Translations under genes and position numbers: made by a program | Shown: piece after piece, positions 1 through 8,330 of the stretch | Position numbering within the stretch: position 1 is the stretch's first letter | Layout: every line of letters starts with the position of its first letter | Notes under the pieces: generated by a model | Database searches by the model: none | What the model was told of the DNA's origin: nothing | Seen by the model: only the letters and a program-made list of their open reading frames with translations | Source of the DNA: Catellatospora sichuanensis | GTDB taxonomy: Bacteria; Actinomycetota; Actinomycetes; Mycobacteriales; Micromonosporaceae | Assembly: GCF_007483665.1 (NCBI RefSeq) | Contig: NZ_VIQO01000012.1 | Span: 124,001-188,000, forward strand | DNA: 64,000 bases | Direction: 5' to 3'

Positions 1-57
1 TACCGCGCGCCCCGCTTCCACCGCCGCGGGAAGCTCACGATCGCCAGAGCGGTGTAG
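1..57 (+). CDS. C-terminal tail of a gene entering from the left (partial)
   Basis: The first forward frame is open from the window edge to a TAG at 55-57 and would encode 18 residues ending KLTIARAV. The composition is compatible with a protein end, but the piece is too short to assign. It would converge on the reverse-strand gene that ends at 84. This may be chance. Confidence 0.25.
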   Translation, partial: YRAPRFHRRGKLTIARAV

Positions 58-83
58 CCGGGCCGCATCGGTCGCCGGCCGGT

Positions 84-668
84 TCACGTGCGGTCGGCGC
101 GGGACCAGATCCGGCGCCACCGCTCGTGCTCGGTCGGGTCCGGCGACCGCACGCCGGGGCCGCGCGGATCGACGCCGCAGCCGGGGCAGCACTGCCGCAA
201 CGAGCGGGCGCTGCCGCAGACCGGGCACACCGCCGACCAGTCGGCGCCGGAGGCGTATGCGCGGATCAGGCGCCCGACCACCACCGGGAGCGGCTCGTGC
301 GGGTGGACCTCCGGATCTGGGCAGTACGCCAGCCGCCACAGCTGGACGCGCCACACCTGAGCCTGCGCCTGGGCCCGGTCGGCCGCCTTGTCCCGGCGGT
401 GCTGCTCCTCCTGCGCCCGCCACAGCAGCCGGGCGGCCTCGAGCTCGTCGACAGCGCGGACCAGTGACTCGGGATCGTCGTCGAGGCGGCGCGGAATGCG
501 AGCGCTGACCAGCAGGTGGTGCCAGGTCGCGCGGTAGCCGTACGGCCCGAACGCCAGCGCACACCCGCGCAGCGCCCAGAGCCGGCGCTCCACCGGCACT
601 GCGTGGTCGCGTACGCGCCGGGCGGCGCTGGGAAAGCTGGTCACCGTCCGCACCCTAGCCGCACGCAC
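84..668 (-). CDS. hypothetical protein with C-terminal Cys4 zinc ribbon
   Basis: Product not recognised. The first two thirds is helical and rich in Arg/Ala/Gln (RAQEEQHRRDKAADRAQAQ, roughly residues 84-103), perhaps a coiled coil. Near the C-terminus are two Cys pairs, CPVCG and CCPGCG, about ten residues apart, the pattern of a small zinc ribbon. The start is uncertain: GTG codons a few residues inside are as likely as the outermost one. The gene diverges from the M16-like gene that begins about 65 bases away. Function unknown; the zinc site is inferred from Cys spacing alone. Confidence 0.55.
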   Translation of the reverse strand: MRAARVRTVTSFPSAARRVRDHAVPVERRLWALRGCALAFGPYGYRATWHHLLVSARIPRRLDDDPESLVRAVDELEAARLLWRAQEEQHRRDKAADRAQAQAQVWRVQLWRLAYCPDPEVHPHEPLPVVVGRLIRAYASGADWSAVCPVCGSARSLRQCCPGCGVDPRGPGVRSPDPTEHERWRRIWSRADRT

Positions 669-732
669 CCACGCCGATCACCCTGTTTCCAGCCACGGGT
701 CCGCATTGTCGCGGGGACGTATGCTCCCGGCC

Positions 733-2226
733 ATGCATGGAGCTGAGCTCGACGGGGTGGCCGTCACGTGGCAGGACCTTCCCGGGGACGTGAAGGCGTC
801 GCTGGTGTTCGGCGTCGGCGCGCGTGATGAGGACGTCGACCGGATCGGGCTGAACCACCTGGTGCAGATGCTGGTGCTGGAAGCGGTCAGCACCGAGGCC
901 GACCAGTCGACCAGCTTGCTCGACACCGCGTTCACCGCGTCCGGGACCCCGGCCGAGGTCGCCGAGCACCTCGTCGAGTGCTGCGCCGCCCTGGCCGCGC
1001 TGCCGCTGGACGACCTCGCGGAGGTCGCCGCGCTGGCCGACGCCGGCGATCGGGCGATCTCGCTCGACGTCGAGATGGACGACCCGTGCCGCGACCCGTG
1101 GGGTTCGCTGCTGGCGCGGCGCTTGGGTGCCGCCGGGGCCGGGGTGCTGCGCTGGCCGCCGGTCGACTACACCGACTTCACCGCCGACGAGGTGCGCGCG
1201 CACGTCGCGCGGTACTTCAGCGGCGGCAATGCCGCCCTGGCGCTCACCCGGGCGCCGTGGCCGGGCCTGCGGTTGCCGCTGCCGGCCGGCGAGCGGCCCG
1301 ACCGCCCCGACCCGGTCGCGGTACGGCCTGGCGGGGGCTGGTACGCCGACGAGGTCGTCGCACCCGGCATCGCCGTGACCGCGCCCGCCGGACCGCACGC
1401 GCAGCTCGTGCTCGCGCTGCTGAACCGACGGGTCGCCGCGGCGCTCGACAAGGCCGGGCTCAAGTGCTGGCAGACGCCCTGGTACACCCCGGCCACCGCC
1501 GCGACGGTGGAGATCGGCCTGAGCCTCCACTTCACGCAGCAGCGCGGCCGGGACTCGGCGCGGGTCGCGGCGGTCCTGTGGGAGCAGCTTCGCTCGCTGG
1601 CCGCGCAGCCGGCGGCACCGAGCGAGCTCGCCGAGGCCGTGACCTGGCACGGCGGCGACCCGCTGGACCTGCCCGACGAAGTGCGGCGCACGGTCGAGCG
1701 GCTCGGCCTGGCCGAGGCGGTGCGCGACGCGGCGACGATCGGCAGGGTGGCCACGGTGGCACGGCTCGGCCTGCTGGGCGTCTTCGACGGCGCCGGGCCC
1801 GCCGAGGTCGCCGCCATGGCGCAGCTGTCCCCGGCCGAGGTGCGCGCGGCGGTCGCGTCGTGGCTGGGCACGGCGCTGGTGGTGGTGCCGGTCGGCACCG
1901 AGGTGGGGCTCGACGGGCTGGCGCGGGTCGGGTGCCCGCTCGGGTCGTACGTGCCGCAGGGGCAGGTGCTGCGGCCGTCGCTGTGGCGCAGGATGCGCGG
2001 CACCGACGAGCACCTGGTGCTGGCCGCCGACGGAATCCACCAGGTACGGGCCGACGGTTCCGTGCACGGCTTCCCATACGCCGACGCGATGCTCGTGGAG
2101 CAGGGCGAGCAGGTGCTGCTGGGCAACGTCCGCCACGGGTGCCTGGTGGACGTGACGCACCTGGGCGACGTCGCGGCGCTCGCCGCCGGGCTGCCGCCGC
2201 GGCGGTTGCGCCGCATCGCGACCTGA
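733..2226 (+). CDS. catalytically inactive M16 (insulinase-like) peptidase homologue
   Basis: 497 residues. The N-terminal segment ASLVFGVGARDEDVDRIGLN has the shape of the M16 core strand-loop that precedes the zinc helix. Where the family has the inverted HxxEH motif, this protein reads HLVQM: the first His is kept, the catalytic Glu is Gln and the second His is Met. It therefore cannot bind zinc in the usual way. Like M16 enzymes it appears to have two related halves, but the C-terminal part (from about residue 415) is unusual. No signal peptide, so probably cytosolic and acting as a binding or scaffold protein. Alternative start at 721; neither has a good ribosome-binding site. A lone inactive M16 protein with no active partner beside it is odd. 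Confidence 0.7.
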   Translation: MHGAELDGVAVTWQDLPGDVKASLVFGVGARDEDVDRIGLNHLVQMLVLEAVSTEADQSTSLLDTAFTASGTPAEVAEHLVECCAALAALPLDDLAEVAALADAGDRAISLDVEMDDPCRDPWGSLLARRLGAAGAGVLRWPPVDYTDFTADEVRAHVARYFSGGNAALALTRAPWPGLRLPLPAGERPDRPDPVAVRPGGGWYADEVVAPGIAVTAPAGPHAQLVLALLNRRVAAALDKAGLKCWQTPWYTPATAATVEIGLSLHFTQQRGRDSARVAAVLWEQLRSLAAQPAAPSELAEAVTWHGGDPLDLPDEVRRTVERLGLAEAVRDAATIGRVATVARLGLLGVFDGAGPAEVAAMAQLSPAEVRAAVASWLGTALVVVPVGTEVGLDGLARVGCPLGSYVPQGQVLRPSLWRRMRGTDEHLVLAADGIHQVRADGSVHGFPYADAMLVEQGEQVLLGNVRHGCLVDVTHLGDVAALAAGLPPRRLRRIAT

Positions 2227-2284
2227 CGGCCCGCTGCCCTTCGCACAGCGCACCGACGCCGCACCTCCGCTGCCGCAGCATGCC

Positions 2285-2336
2285 GAAAACTAATGCATAT
2301 ATTGAAATGCCTGATGGTTTGCGTGATGGTGTGTGC
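2285..2336 (+). promoter_or_regulatory. AT-rich promoter region of the snapalysin gene
   Basis: A short AT-rich stretch in a very GC-rich setting carries TATATT at 2298-2303, a plausible -10 box, about 34 bases before the protease ATG. I see no convincing -35 box or strong Shine-Dalgarno. The promoter call is inferred from composition. Confidence 0.3.
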
Positions 2337-2891
2337 ATGAGATCTCACCTCGCGCGAATCGCAGCGGCCACCCTTGCCGCGATCGCGATGACCCTGTCCA
2401 GCCTGCTTGTCGGCAGCGGCACCGCCACCGCGGCTCCCGCACCCGCCGCCGTCCGGGTGCTCTACTACGACGCGAGCCAGGCCGCCGAATTCGTCAACGT
2501 CGTACATCAGGGCGCGGCCAACTGGAACGCCCGAGTCGGCAACGTGCGCCTGGAACGGTGGACCTCCGGTCGCCCGGTCAACATCCGCGTCTACGCCGAC
2601 AACGGCTGGCCGCGCGCCTACGTCAATTCCCTGGGCAACGGCACCGTGTACATGGGCCGCCAGGCGACCGCCCAGGGCCACAACCCCACTCGCATCGCCG
2701 CCCACGAACTCGGTCACATCCTCGGCCTGCCCGACCGACGCACCGGCATCTGCTCCGAGCTGATGTCCGGCAGCAGCGCCGGCACCTCCTGCACCAGCGC
2801 CTTCCCCAACGCTCAGGAAATCACCAAGGTCAACAACCTGTTCGCGAGCGGCGCACTGATCACCGCCGGCTGGCGCCAGGACGTCGCCTGA
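2337..2891 (+). CDS. snapalysin-type secreted zinc metalloprotease (family M7)
   Basis: 184 residues. A signal peptide (basic MRSHLAR, hydrophobic core to about residue 31, then TATAAPAPA) directs export. The mature part contains the extended zinc motif HELGHILGLPD at 123-133, with Asp rather than His as third metal ligand, as in Streptomyces small neutral protease (snapalysin). Four cysteines in the C-terminal half could pair. Length fits the family, which is among the smallest metalloproteases. In Streptomyces a divergent LysR gene often controls snapalysin; none is present here. A convergent terminator hairpin follows the stop codon. Start chosen because the signal peptide begins there. 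Confidence 0.88.
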   Translation: MRSHLARIAAATLAAIAMTLSSLLVGSGTATAAPAPAAVRVLYYDASQAAEFVNVVHQGAANWNARVGNVRLERWTSGRPVNIRVYADNGWPRAYVNSLGNGTVYMGRQATAQGHNPTRIAAHELGHILGLPDRRTGICSELMSGSSAGTSCTSAFPNAQEITKVNNLFASGALITAGWRQDVA

Positions 2892-2940
2892 CAGCGTGTC
2901 CACGCACAGGTGACCGAGGCCGGTCCACGCACAAGAGGAA

Positions 2941-2977
2941 GGGAGCTGGTCCGGATTGCGCATCCGGGCCAGCTCCC
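2941..2977. terminator. bidirectional terminator hairpin
   Basis: GGGAGCTGG and CCGGA pair with TCCGG and CCAGCTCCC (one mismatched pair inside the stem), giving about 14 base pairs with a 7-base loop. It lies between two convergent genes, so it can serve both the protease and the large PA14 gene. Confidence 0.8.
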
Positions 2978-2993
2978 CCATTTCTGCGGTGGG

Positions 2994-5900
2994 TCAGACC
3001 GCCGGCTCTACCCAGATGTTGCGGTAGTACAGGTTCGCGCCCGGGTCGCCGTGGTCCTGGAACCGCAGCGGGCCGGGTGCCGAGGTCTCCGCGGCGCCGT
3101 TGCCGGTGGGACCGTTGATCTCGGCGTTGTTGATGACGGTGACGCCGTTCCAGACGACCGTGACGCGGGCGTTCTCGGTCTTGGTGGTCCCGTTGTACCG
3201 GGCCGCACGGAAGGTCACCTCGTACGTCTGCCAGGTCTGCGGCGCGGTGGCCGCGTTGACCGACGGTGCGATCTTCTCGTAGATCGCGCCGCACTCGTTG
3301 TTGGCCGGGGTGGTGTCCCCGAACGAGTCCAGCACCTGCAGTTCGTAGCGGTCCTGCAGGTAGATGCCGCTGTTGGCCCGTTGCTGGCCGGTGACGTCGC
3401 CCGGCAGCAGCGGCAGCCAGAACTCGGCGTGCAGCTTGAAGTCACCGAACGCCTGCTTGGACTTGATGTCGCCGCCGAGGACCTCGACGCCGCCGTTGCC
3501 CAGCGGCCAGGTGACCGGGGCGCCGTTGGAGTGCTGGAAGTTGTTCATGTTGGTGCCGTCGAACAGCACGATCCGGGTCGGCTGGGTCGTGGTGCCGTAG
3601 GCCTCGAACTCGTAGATGCGGGCGGCGCCGTTGCCGTCGCTGGCCGGAGTCGTGACGTTCAGCCTGATGTAGCGGGCCTGGGTCGCGGTGATGTTGTGCG
3701 TCGTGATGCTGGCCGTGTTGGCGGTGACGGTCGCGACCGTGGTCCAGCTGGTGCCGTTGGTGGACACCTGGAGGTTGAAGTCGCGGGTGTTCCAGGCGGT
3801 GTTCTCGCCACCTGCGCCGGCGTGCCTGACGACCAACTGGCTGACCGTCTGTGCCGAGCCGAGGTCGACCTGCAGCCACTTGGTCGCGCCTGACGAGCAC
3901 CACTTGTCCGCGTTGCCGCCCGACACGCTGCCGTTGACCGCCTTGGCGGGGCCTTCGGTCGTGCCGCAGGAGCTGTCCGCCGTCGCCACCTTGTTGAGCG
4001 CGAGGTTGCCGGTCGGCGGTGCGGTCGTGCCGTACGCCTCGAACTCGTAGATGCGGGCCGCGAGGTTGCCGGTGGTGCCGCCCGCGGTGATGTTCAGCCT
4101 GATGTATCTGGCCTGCACCGCCGTGATGTTGTGGGTGGTGGTGCTGGCCGTGTTCGCGGTGACGGTCGCCGCCGTGGTCCAGCTCGTGCCGTTGGTGGAC
4201 GTCTGGATGTTGAAGTCACGGGTGTTCCAGCCCGTGTCCTCCCCACCGGCGCCCGCGTGCTGGACGACGAACCGGTTGACGGTCTGTGTGGTGCCGAGGT
4301 CGACCTGCATCCACTTGCTGGTGCCGAGCGAGCACCACTTGTCGGCGTTGCCGCCGTTGACGGTGCCGTTGACGGCCTGCGCCGGGCCCTCGGAGGTGGC
4401 GCAGGAGCTGTCGGCGGTGGCCGGCTTGTTCAGCGCCAGGTTGCTGGACGGGGCCTGGCCGGGGATGTTGTTGAGGGTGTACCAGACCTCGGTGTTCCAC
4501 AGCGACTGGCCGTTGCTGGAGCCGAACGGCTTGGGCGAGCGGATGTGCACCACCCGGCCGGCCTTGAGGCCGTTGATCACCAGGGTGACCTTCTTGCCGT
4601 CGGCGGACAGGGTCGCCGACGACACCGACAGCGTCTCCTCGTCGATCTTCGGGCCGCCGTAGGCGGCGGTCGGGACGTAGCGCCACTGCTTGACCCGGTA
4701 CTTGGTGGCCAGGTTGGTGGCGGTCGCCGCCGACACCGGCTGGGTGTACTCGATCTCGAACCCGTTGGACAGAGCCTTCATGTTCAGCATGTCGAAGGCG
4801 TTGCCGCCGTTCGGGGCGAGTTTCTGCAGGCCGAAGTTCAGCTTGCCGGACTGGCCCCAGTTGCCGCCGCCGCCGATGCCGCCGACGTAGATCGCGCCGT
4901 CCGGGCCGACGTTGACCTCGGACACGCCGGCCTCCAGGCCCTGCGTCATGCGGAACAGGGCGCCCTGGTACTCGCCGTTGATCTTCTCCACCGCGGCGCG
5001 CTGCAGGCCGCCGTAGGTGACGTCACCGATGACGAACTGCCCGGCGTACAGGCCGCTGGTCATGTACTTCGGGGTGCTCGGCGAGTTGCCGATCTCGTTC
5101 TGCGGCAGCCAGATCACCGGCGGGGTGACCGGGGCGCTGTCGAACGGGCCGGCCGGGTTCAGGTAGTGGTTGAAGAAGCGGCCCTGCTTGATGTGCACCA
5201 GCTTCGAGGCCGGCTGCCAGCCGCCCTGGTTGTCGGTGACGAACAGGCCGTTCTCCGGGCCCCAGCCGATGCCGTGCGGGGTCCGCAGGCCGCCGGCGAC
5301 GTACGTCCACGCGCCGGTGTCCTTGTTGATCTTGATGGTGGTGCCGCGGTTGCCGACCACCTGCGGGTTGGTGGTGTTGCCGCCGTAGTCGATGCCGACA
5401 GACAGGTTGAGGTAGAAGAACGGGGCCTCATACACCAGACCGAACGCGAACTCGTGGAACGTGCCGCCGTACGGCCAGGTCGCGACCTGCTGGTACTGGT
5501 CGGCGACCTCGTCGCCGTTGGTGTCGACCAGCCTGGTCAGCCGCATCTTCTCCGATACGTAGACCACCCCGTCGACGATCTTCAGGCCCATCGGCTCCTT
5601 GAGGTTGCTGCCGATGCGTTTGGTCGTGACAGCACCCGGAGTGGTGGTGCCGCCCGTGTTGCCCAGGATCCAGACCTCACCGGCCTGCGAGGTGCCGGAG
5701 TCGTTCGTGCCACCCCAGGTGCAGATGACCAGGCGGCCGTCGGCAAGCCAGTCCATGCCGGTCACCCGCGGCTCGAAGCCGCTCGGGCGCAGGTTGGTGA
5801 GGGTGAAGTTCGGGTGCACCGAGGTCAGCGGCAGGCCGTCGCCCGGCGAGTCGCCGGTGCCCTCGCACTCCTTGCGGCCCGGGGCGGTGACCCGCACGAC

Positions 5901-6461
5901 GCCGGCGTCGGTGCTGAGCACCGAGTTCGGCACGGTCACGAACGTCGACGAGCCGGGCGTCTGCCACTGCAGGGTCAGCTGCTGACCGCCACCGGCCTCG
6001 AAGAAGTCGATGCGCAGCGCGTGGTAGCCGGTGGTCAGGGTGACCGCACCGTCCTTGGCCGTCGCGCCGTGCAGGCCGTCGTGGTTGATGACCACGTTGT
6101 CATCGATCAGCAGGCGGGAGCCGTCGTCGCTGATCAGCCGGAAGTTGTAGCTGCCGGCGGTGGGGATGTTCACGTAGCCGAGGGCCTGGGTGTAGAAGTT
6201 GTCTTCCAGACCGAACTGCGCGGCCGTGGTCCAGTCGATCGTCGACATGAGCTTGTCGACGTTGGGGGTCTGCGCCGGCTTGAGGTTGCAGAGGGCGCTC
6301 AGCGCGACCTGCAGGTCGAAAGTCCGCAGCGTGATACCGGGTGTCTGCGGGGGCGGGGCGGCGGCTGCCGCGGTGGCGGGCAGCCACCCAGTCGCGGCGA
6401 CGACCGCTGCGGTGAGGGCGCTCGCCATGGTCAGGCGCGCCCATCGGGACGGAGCTAACAC
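2994..6461 (-). CDS. secreted PA14 / beta-propeller / tandem F5-8C / DUF1080 carbohydrate-active protein
   Basis: 1155 residues. Start is GTG at 6461 with GGAGG four bases upstream. A signal peptide runs to about residue 35 (WLPATAAAAA). Domains in order: PA14 carbohydrate-binding fold (about 55-190, with SYNFRLISDDGSRLLIDD); a six-bladed glucose/sorbosone-dehydrogenase-like propeller (about 220-600); two tandem F5/8 type C (discoidin, CBM32-like) domains (about 674-815 and 816-957); and a C-terminal DUF1080 domain (about 960-1155), a fold now linked to 3-keto-glycoside hydrolysis. Such architectures act outside the cell on glycans. It is monocistronic, with a terminator after the stop and a long AT-rich control region. 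Domain borders are estimates; the substrate is unknown. Confidence 0.88.
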   Translation of the reverse strand: MLAPSRWARLTMASALTAAVVAATGWLPATAAAAAPPPQTPGITLRTFDLQVALSALCNLKPAQTPNVDKLMSTIDWTTAAQFGLEDNFYTQALGYVNIPTAGSYNFRLISDDGSRLLIDDNVVINHDGLHGATAKDGAVTLTTGYHALRIDFFEAGGGQQLTLQWQTPGSSTFVTVPNSVLSTDAGVVRVTAPGRKECEGTGDSPGDGLPLTSVHPNFTLTNLRPSGFEPRVTGMDWLADGRLVICTWGGTNDSGTSQAGEVWILGNTGGTTTPGAVTTKRIGSNLKEPMGLKIVDGVVYVSEKMRLTRLVDTNGDEVADQYQQVATWPYGGTFHEFAFGLVYEAPFFYLNLSVGIDYGGNTTNPQVVGNRGTTIKINKDTGAWTYVAGGLRTPHGIGWGPENGLFVTDNQGGWQPASKLVHIKQGRFFNHYLNPAGPFDSAPVTPPVIWLPQNEIGNSPSTPKYMTSGLYAGQFVIGDVTYGGLQRAAVEKINGEYQGALFRMTQGLEAGVSEVNVGPDGAIYVGGIGGGGNWGQSGKLNFGLQKLAPNGGNAFDMLNMKALSNGFEIEYTQPVSAATATNLATKYRVKQWRYVPTAAYGGPKIDEETLSVSSATLSADGKKVTLVINGLKAGRVVHIRSPKPFGSSNGQSLWNTEVWYTLNNIPGQAPSSNLALNKPATADSSCATSEGPAQAVNGTVNGGNADKWCSLGTSKWMQVDLGTTQTVNRFVVQHAGAGGEDTGWNTRDFNIQTSTNGTSWTTAATVTANTASTTTHNITAVQARYIRLNITAGGTTGNLAARIYEFEAYGTTAPPTGNLALNKVATADSSCGTTEGPAKAVNGSVSGGNADKWCSSGATKWLQVDLGSAQTVSQLVVRHAGAGGENTAWNTRDFNLQVSTNGTSWTTVATVTANTASITTHNITATQARYIRLNVTTPASDGNGAARIYEFEAYGTTTQPTRIVLFDGTNMNNFQHSNGAPVTWPLGNGGVEVLGGDIKSKQAFGDFKLHAEFWLPLLPGDVTGQQRANSGIYLQDRYELQVLDSFGDTTPANNECGAIYEKIAPSVNAATAPQTWQTYEVTFRAARYNGTTKTENARVTVVWNGVTVINNAEINGPTGNGAAETSAPGPLRFQDHGDPGANLYYRNIWVEPAV
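3590..4445 (-). repeat. tandem duplication encoding two F5/8 type C domains
   Basis: Two copies of about 425 bases lie head to tail inside the large secreted gene. Both encode NLALNK, ATADSSC, GGNADKWCS, NTRDFN, STNGTSWTT and ARIYEFEAYGTT at matching positions. The copies differ at many residues, so the duplication is not recent. Each domain keeps one Cys pair (DSSC and KWCS). Confidence 0.85.
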
Positions 6462-6523
6462 TTTTCCTCCAGTGAGAGCGGGACTGCTGCGCACCGTTCG
6501 TCGACGAGGCATCCCGCTCGCAG

Positions 6524-6581
6524 CGGCGTGCCAGGACATTGGACGGACGCGTGGTTTGTCCTGAAGCGACCTGGCACGCCG
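6524..6581. promoter_or_regulatory. 12-bp perfect inverted repeat upstream of the PA14 gene
   Basis: CGGCGTGCCAGG at 6524-6535 is matched by its exact reverse complement CCTGGCACGCCG at 6570-6581, with 34 bases between. A further TGCCTGGCA at about 6583-6591 repeats part of the half-site. The pair sits 60-120 bases ahead of the GTG start, where paired operator half-sites or an RNA hairpin in the leader would lie. Which one is not decidable from sequence. Confidence 0.5.
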
Positions 6582-6594
6582 ATGCCTGGCATAG

Positions 6595-6676
6595 AAACTT
6601 TAGAATTCTTTTTTCGACATGTACAGATGTTCTTAAACTTTGATCACAACTTTCGACGATCGCGGCAGAAGTTGTG
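6595..6676. promoter_or_regulatory. AT-rich promoter/operator region with AAACTTT repeats and a CACAACTT dyad
   Basis: A markedly AT-rich block in GC-rich DNA. AAACTTT occurs at 6595-6601 and 6635-6641, exactly 40 bases apart, and AACTTT again at 6648-6653. CACAACTT at 6645-6652 pairs with AAGTTGTG at 6669-6676. The first copy reads GAAACTTTAG, close to the palindromic GAAASTTTC element reported upstream of actinobacterial polysaccharide-degrading genes. It probably holds the promoter of the PA14 gene. The 830 bases beyond it, up to 7509, hold no convincing intact gene. Confidence 0.4.
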
Positions 6677-7117
6677 GGACACAGCTAGATGAGCCCGGGT
6701 GATGGCGAGCCGTGCTCGCTCGTCCAACCGGGCGGAACGCTGTTCAACACGCGCTATTGCGCCATTTTCGACTGACGTTTGTCAATGGAGGCGCCCGACA
6801 AGGGCGTTGAGGGCGATGGCGGCCGGACCGTGGCGGGTGTGGGACATGACGACGGCAAGGCCTACCCTCCACTTTGACCACCGCTCGTGTCGCGGATGGA
6901 CACGCTGGTCGGCGGCCGGCAGGCCACCGCATCCATGCACTCCAGCAGCCCACACGCGGCCGGAACGAATCGAGATCATCACCGGCCCGAAGGCCAATCA
7001 ACTTTCAGGGTTCCGCCGATGGCCCAACATGGATAGTCTCACTGCGACTGCCGAGCGGGGGAGGTTTCGGTGGGCCTGACGCCTGCCAGCCGCGGACGCG
7101 GACCGGCACCAACGCCG

Positions 7118-7360
7118 GGCGCCCCGGCGACGGTACACCGTGCTGCGCACCGGTGGGACGTTTGCTCAGCGACGGCGGCCGAGTCCGCTGCCACCTGTGC
7201 GGGAGCCGGTTCCGGGCGTCGGCCGGTCATCTACGGTCGCCGCGCACCGCGACGGCCACGCCGATGTCTGCACGTTCCTGCGGCATGCCCATCTGCGGCA
7301 GCATCAAACGGTCGCCGCACAACTGACGCACCGGCGCGGACCGGGTGCGACGTGGCGGGT
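7118..7360 (+). pseudogene. frameshifted remnant of a small C2C-type zinc-finger (MucR-like) protein
   Basis: In one frame the segment reads VGRLLSDGGRVRCHLCGSRF followed by RASAGHLR. This matches the start of small actinobacterial proteins with a single CxxC...H zinc finger of the MucR type. After GHLR the frame degenerates; sense resumes two bases later as AAHRDGHADVCTFLRHAHLR. Neither frame alone encodes a sensible protein. I read this as a decayed or frameshifted gene. The family assignment rests on a short motif and is tentative; a sequencing error is also possible. Confidence 0.3.
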
Positions 7361-7509
7361 ACCGGCTGGCGAGACCGGGCCGCCCGAGCCGACCCTGCAC
7401 CGGCGGTGGTCGCAGGCGGCTCGCGGTCGAATGAGCCCCATCCCAGACTCTCGGCAGGCGGCCGGCCTGCCGTGACCCCTAAACGCTCGTGAAAGGACGG
7501 AAACCCGTC

Positions 7510-8154
7510 GTGTCCGAAACCCCTCTGTGGCTGCAAGGCCGCACCGCCGTCATCGACGCCGCCGACCAGTCAGCCTGGCGTGACGGTGCCACCCCCGACT
7601 ACCACCTCTCCCACACCGTCATGCCGGGTCAGCGCACCACCCAGCACGCACCCGACTCGCTCGAGGCGATCGTCGAAAGCATCGTGCAGGTCTTCGAGAT
7701 GGAGGTCTCGTACAAGAAGGACCCGGCGACCTGGGTGTCCATGGTGACCGAGCACTTCCGGACCAACGTCAACGGCGGAGCGTGGGCCAGCGCGCAGGAC
7801 ATCGTCGACATCGGCAGCTACAACATCCTCATCGGCGACAGCCCGTTCTACCGCAGCGGCCAGGAGTCGTTCGAGTCCTCGCACCACATCTTCCACAAGG
7901 CCTTCCCGGGCGGGTTCTACTGGGAGGTCCTGGAAGTCATCAGCCCGCCGCCGGTCGTCACGTTCAAGTGGCGGCACTGGGGCGCGTTCGAGGGCGAGTA
8001 CCACGGCCACCAGCCGGACGGTAAGACGATCGAGATGTTCGGGATCAGCGTCGCCAAGGTCAGCGACGACCTGAAGCTGCTGGAGGTCGAGCACTACTAC
8101 GACCCGAACCAGTTCCTCGGCAAGCTCACCGGCGGCTGTCCCGTCGCGCACTGA
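7510..8154 (+). CDS. NTF2-like (SnoaL superfamily) protein resembling plant pathogen-related proteins
   Basis: 214 residues, starting at GTG 7510 behind AAAGGACGG. The sequence has a cone-shaped NTF2/SnoaL feel: an N-terminal segment (DYHLSHTVMPGQRTTQH), a helical EAIVESIVQVFEMEVSYKKD, then alternating strands rich in Trp/His (FKWRHWGAFEGEYHGH). The arrangement recalls the plant pathogen-related protein family, which shares this fold. No catalytic set can be assigned, and no signal peptide is present. It stands alone, closed by a very strong terminator at 8164-8199. Role unknown; small-molecule binding or a cyclase/isomerase-like activity is conceivable. Confidence 0.7.
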   Translation: MSETPLWLQGRTAVIDAADQSAWRDGATPDYHLSHTVMPGQRTTQHAPDSLEAIVESIVQVFEMEVSYKKDPATWVSMVTEHFRTNVNGGAWASAQDIVDIGSYNILIGDSPFYRSGQESFESSHHIFHKAFPGGFYWEVLEVISPPPVVTFKWRHWGAFEGEYHGHQPDGKTIEMFGISVAKVSDDLKLLEVEHYYDPNQFLGKLTGGCPVAH

Positions 8155-8163
8155 CGACACCCC

Positions 8164-8199
8164 GGCGGGGCCACCCGGGACCATCCGGGTGGCCCCGCC
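8164..8199 (+). terminator. strong intrinsic terminator
   Basis: A perfect 15-bp stem, GGCGGGGCCACCCGG with CCGGGTGGCCCCGCC, and a 6-base loop lies ten bases after the NTF2-like stop codon. There is no U-tract, as is common in high-GC actinomycetes. Confidence 0.85.
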
Positions 8200-8330
8200 G
8201 CTTGCGCTGCACCAGCTACGCGAACCAGAATCGGGCGTTGGGCCCAGACGCGACATGACGGGTCCATACCGCCGACTGGGGTTTCGCGTCTCAACGGTCC
8301 GGGATCCGTTCGGGTTCTACCCTTCGCCAT

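Noticed and set aside
2899-2935. Short direct repeat GTCCACGCACA twice
   Set aside because: Two copies of 11 bases next to a terminator, no sign of an attachment site or integrase.
3590-4445. Mobile element or phage repeat
   Set aside because: The repeat is explained by tandem F5/8C domains inside one gene.
6699-7079. Several overlapping open frames on both strands in the gap before 7510
   Set aside because: Arg/Pro-rich, no ribosome-binding site and no family; typical chance frames of GC-rich DNA.
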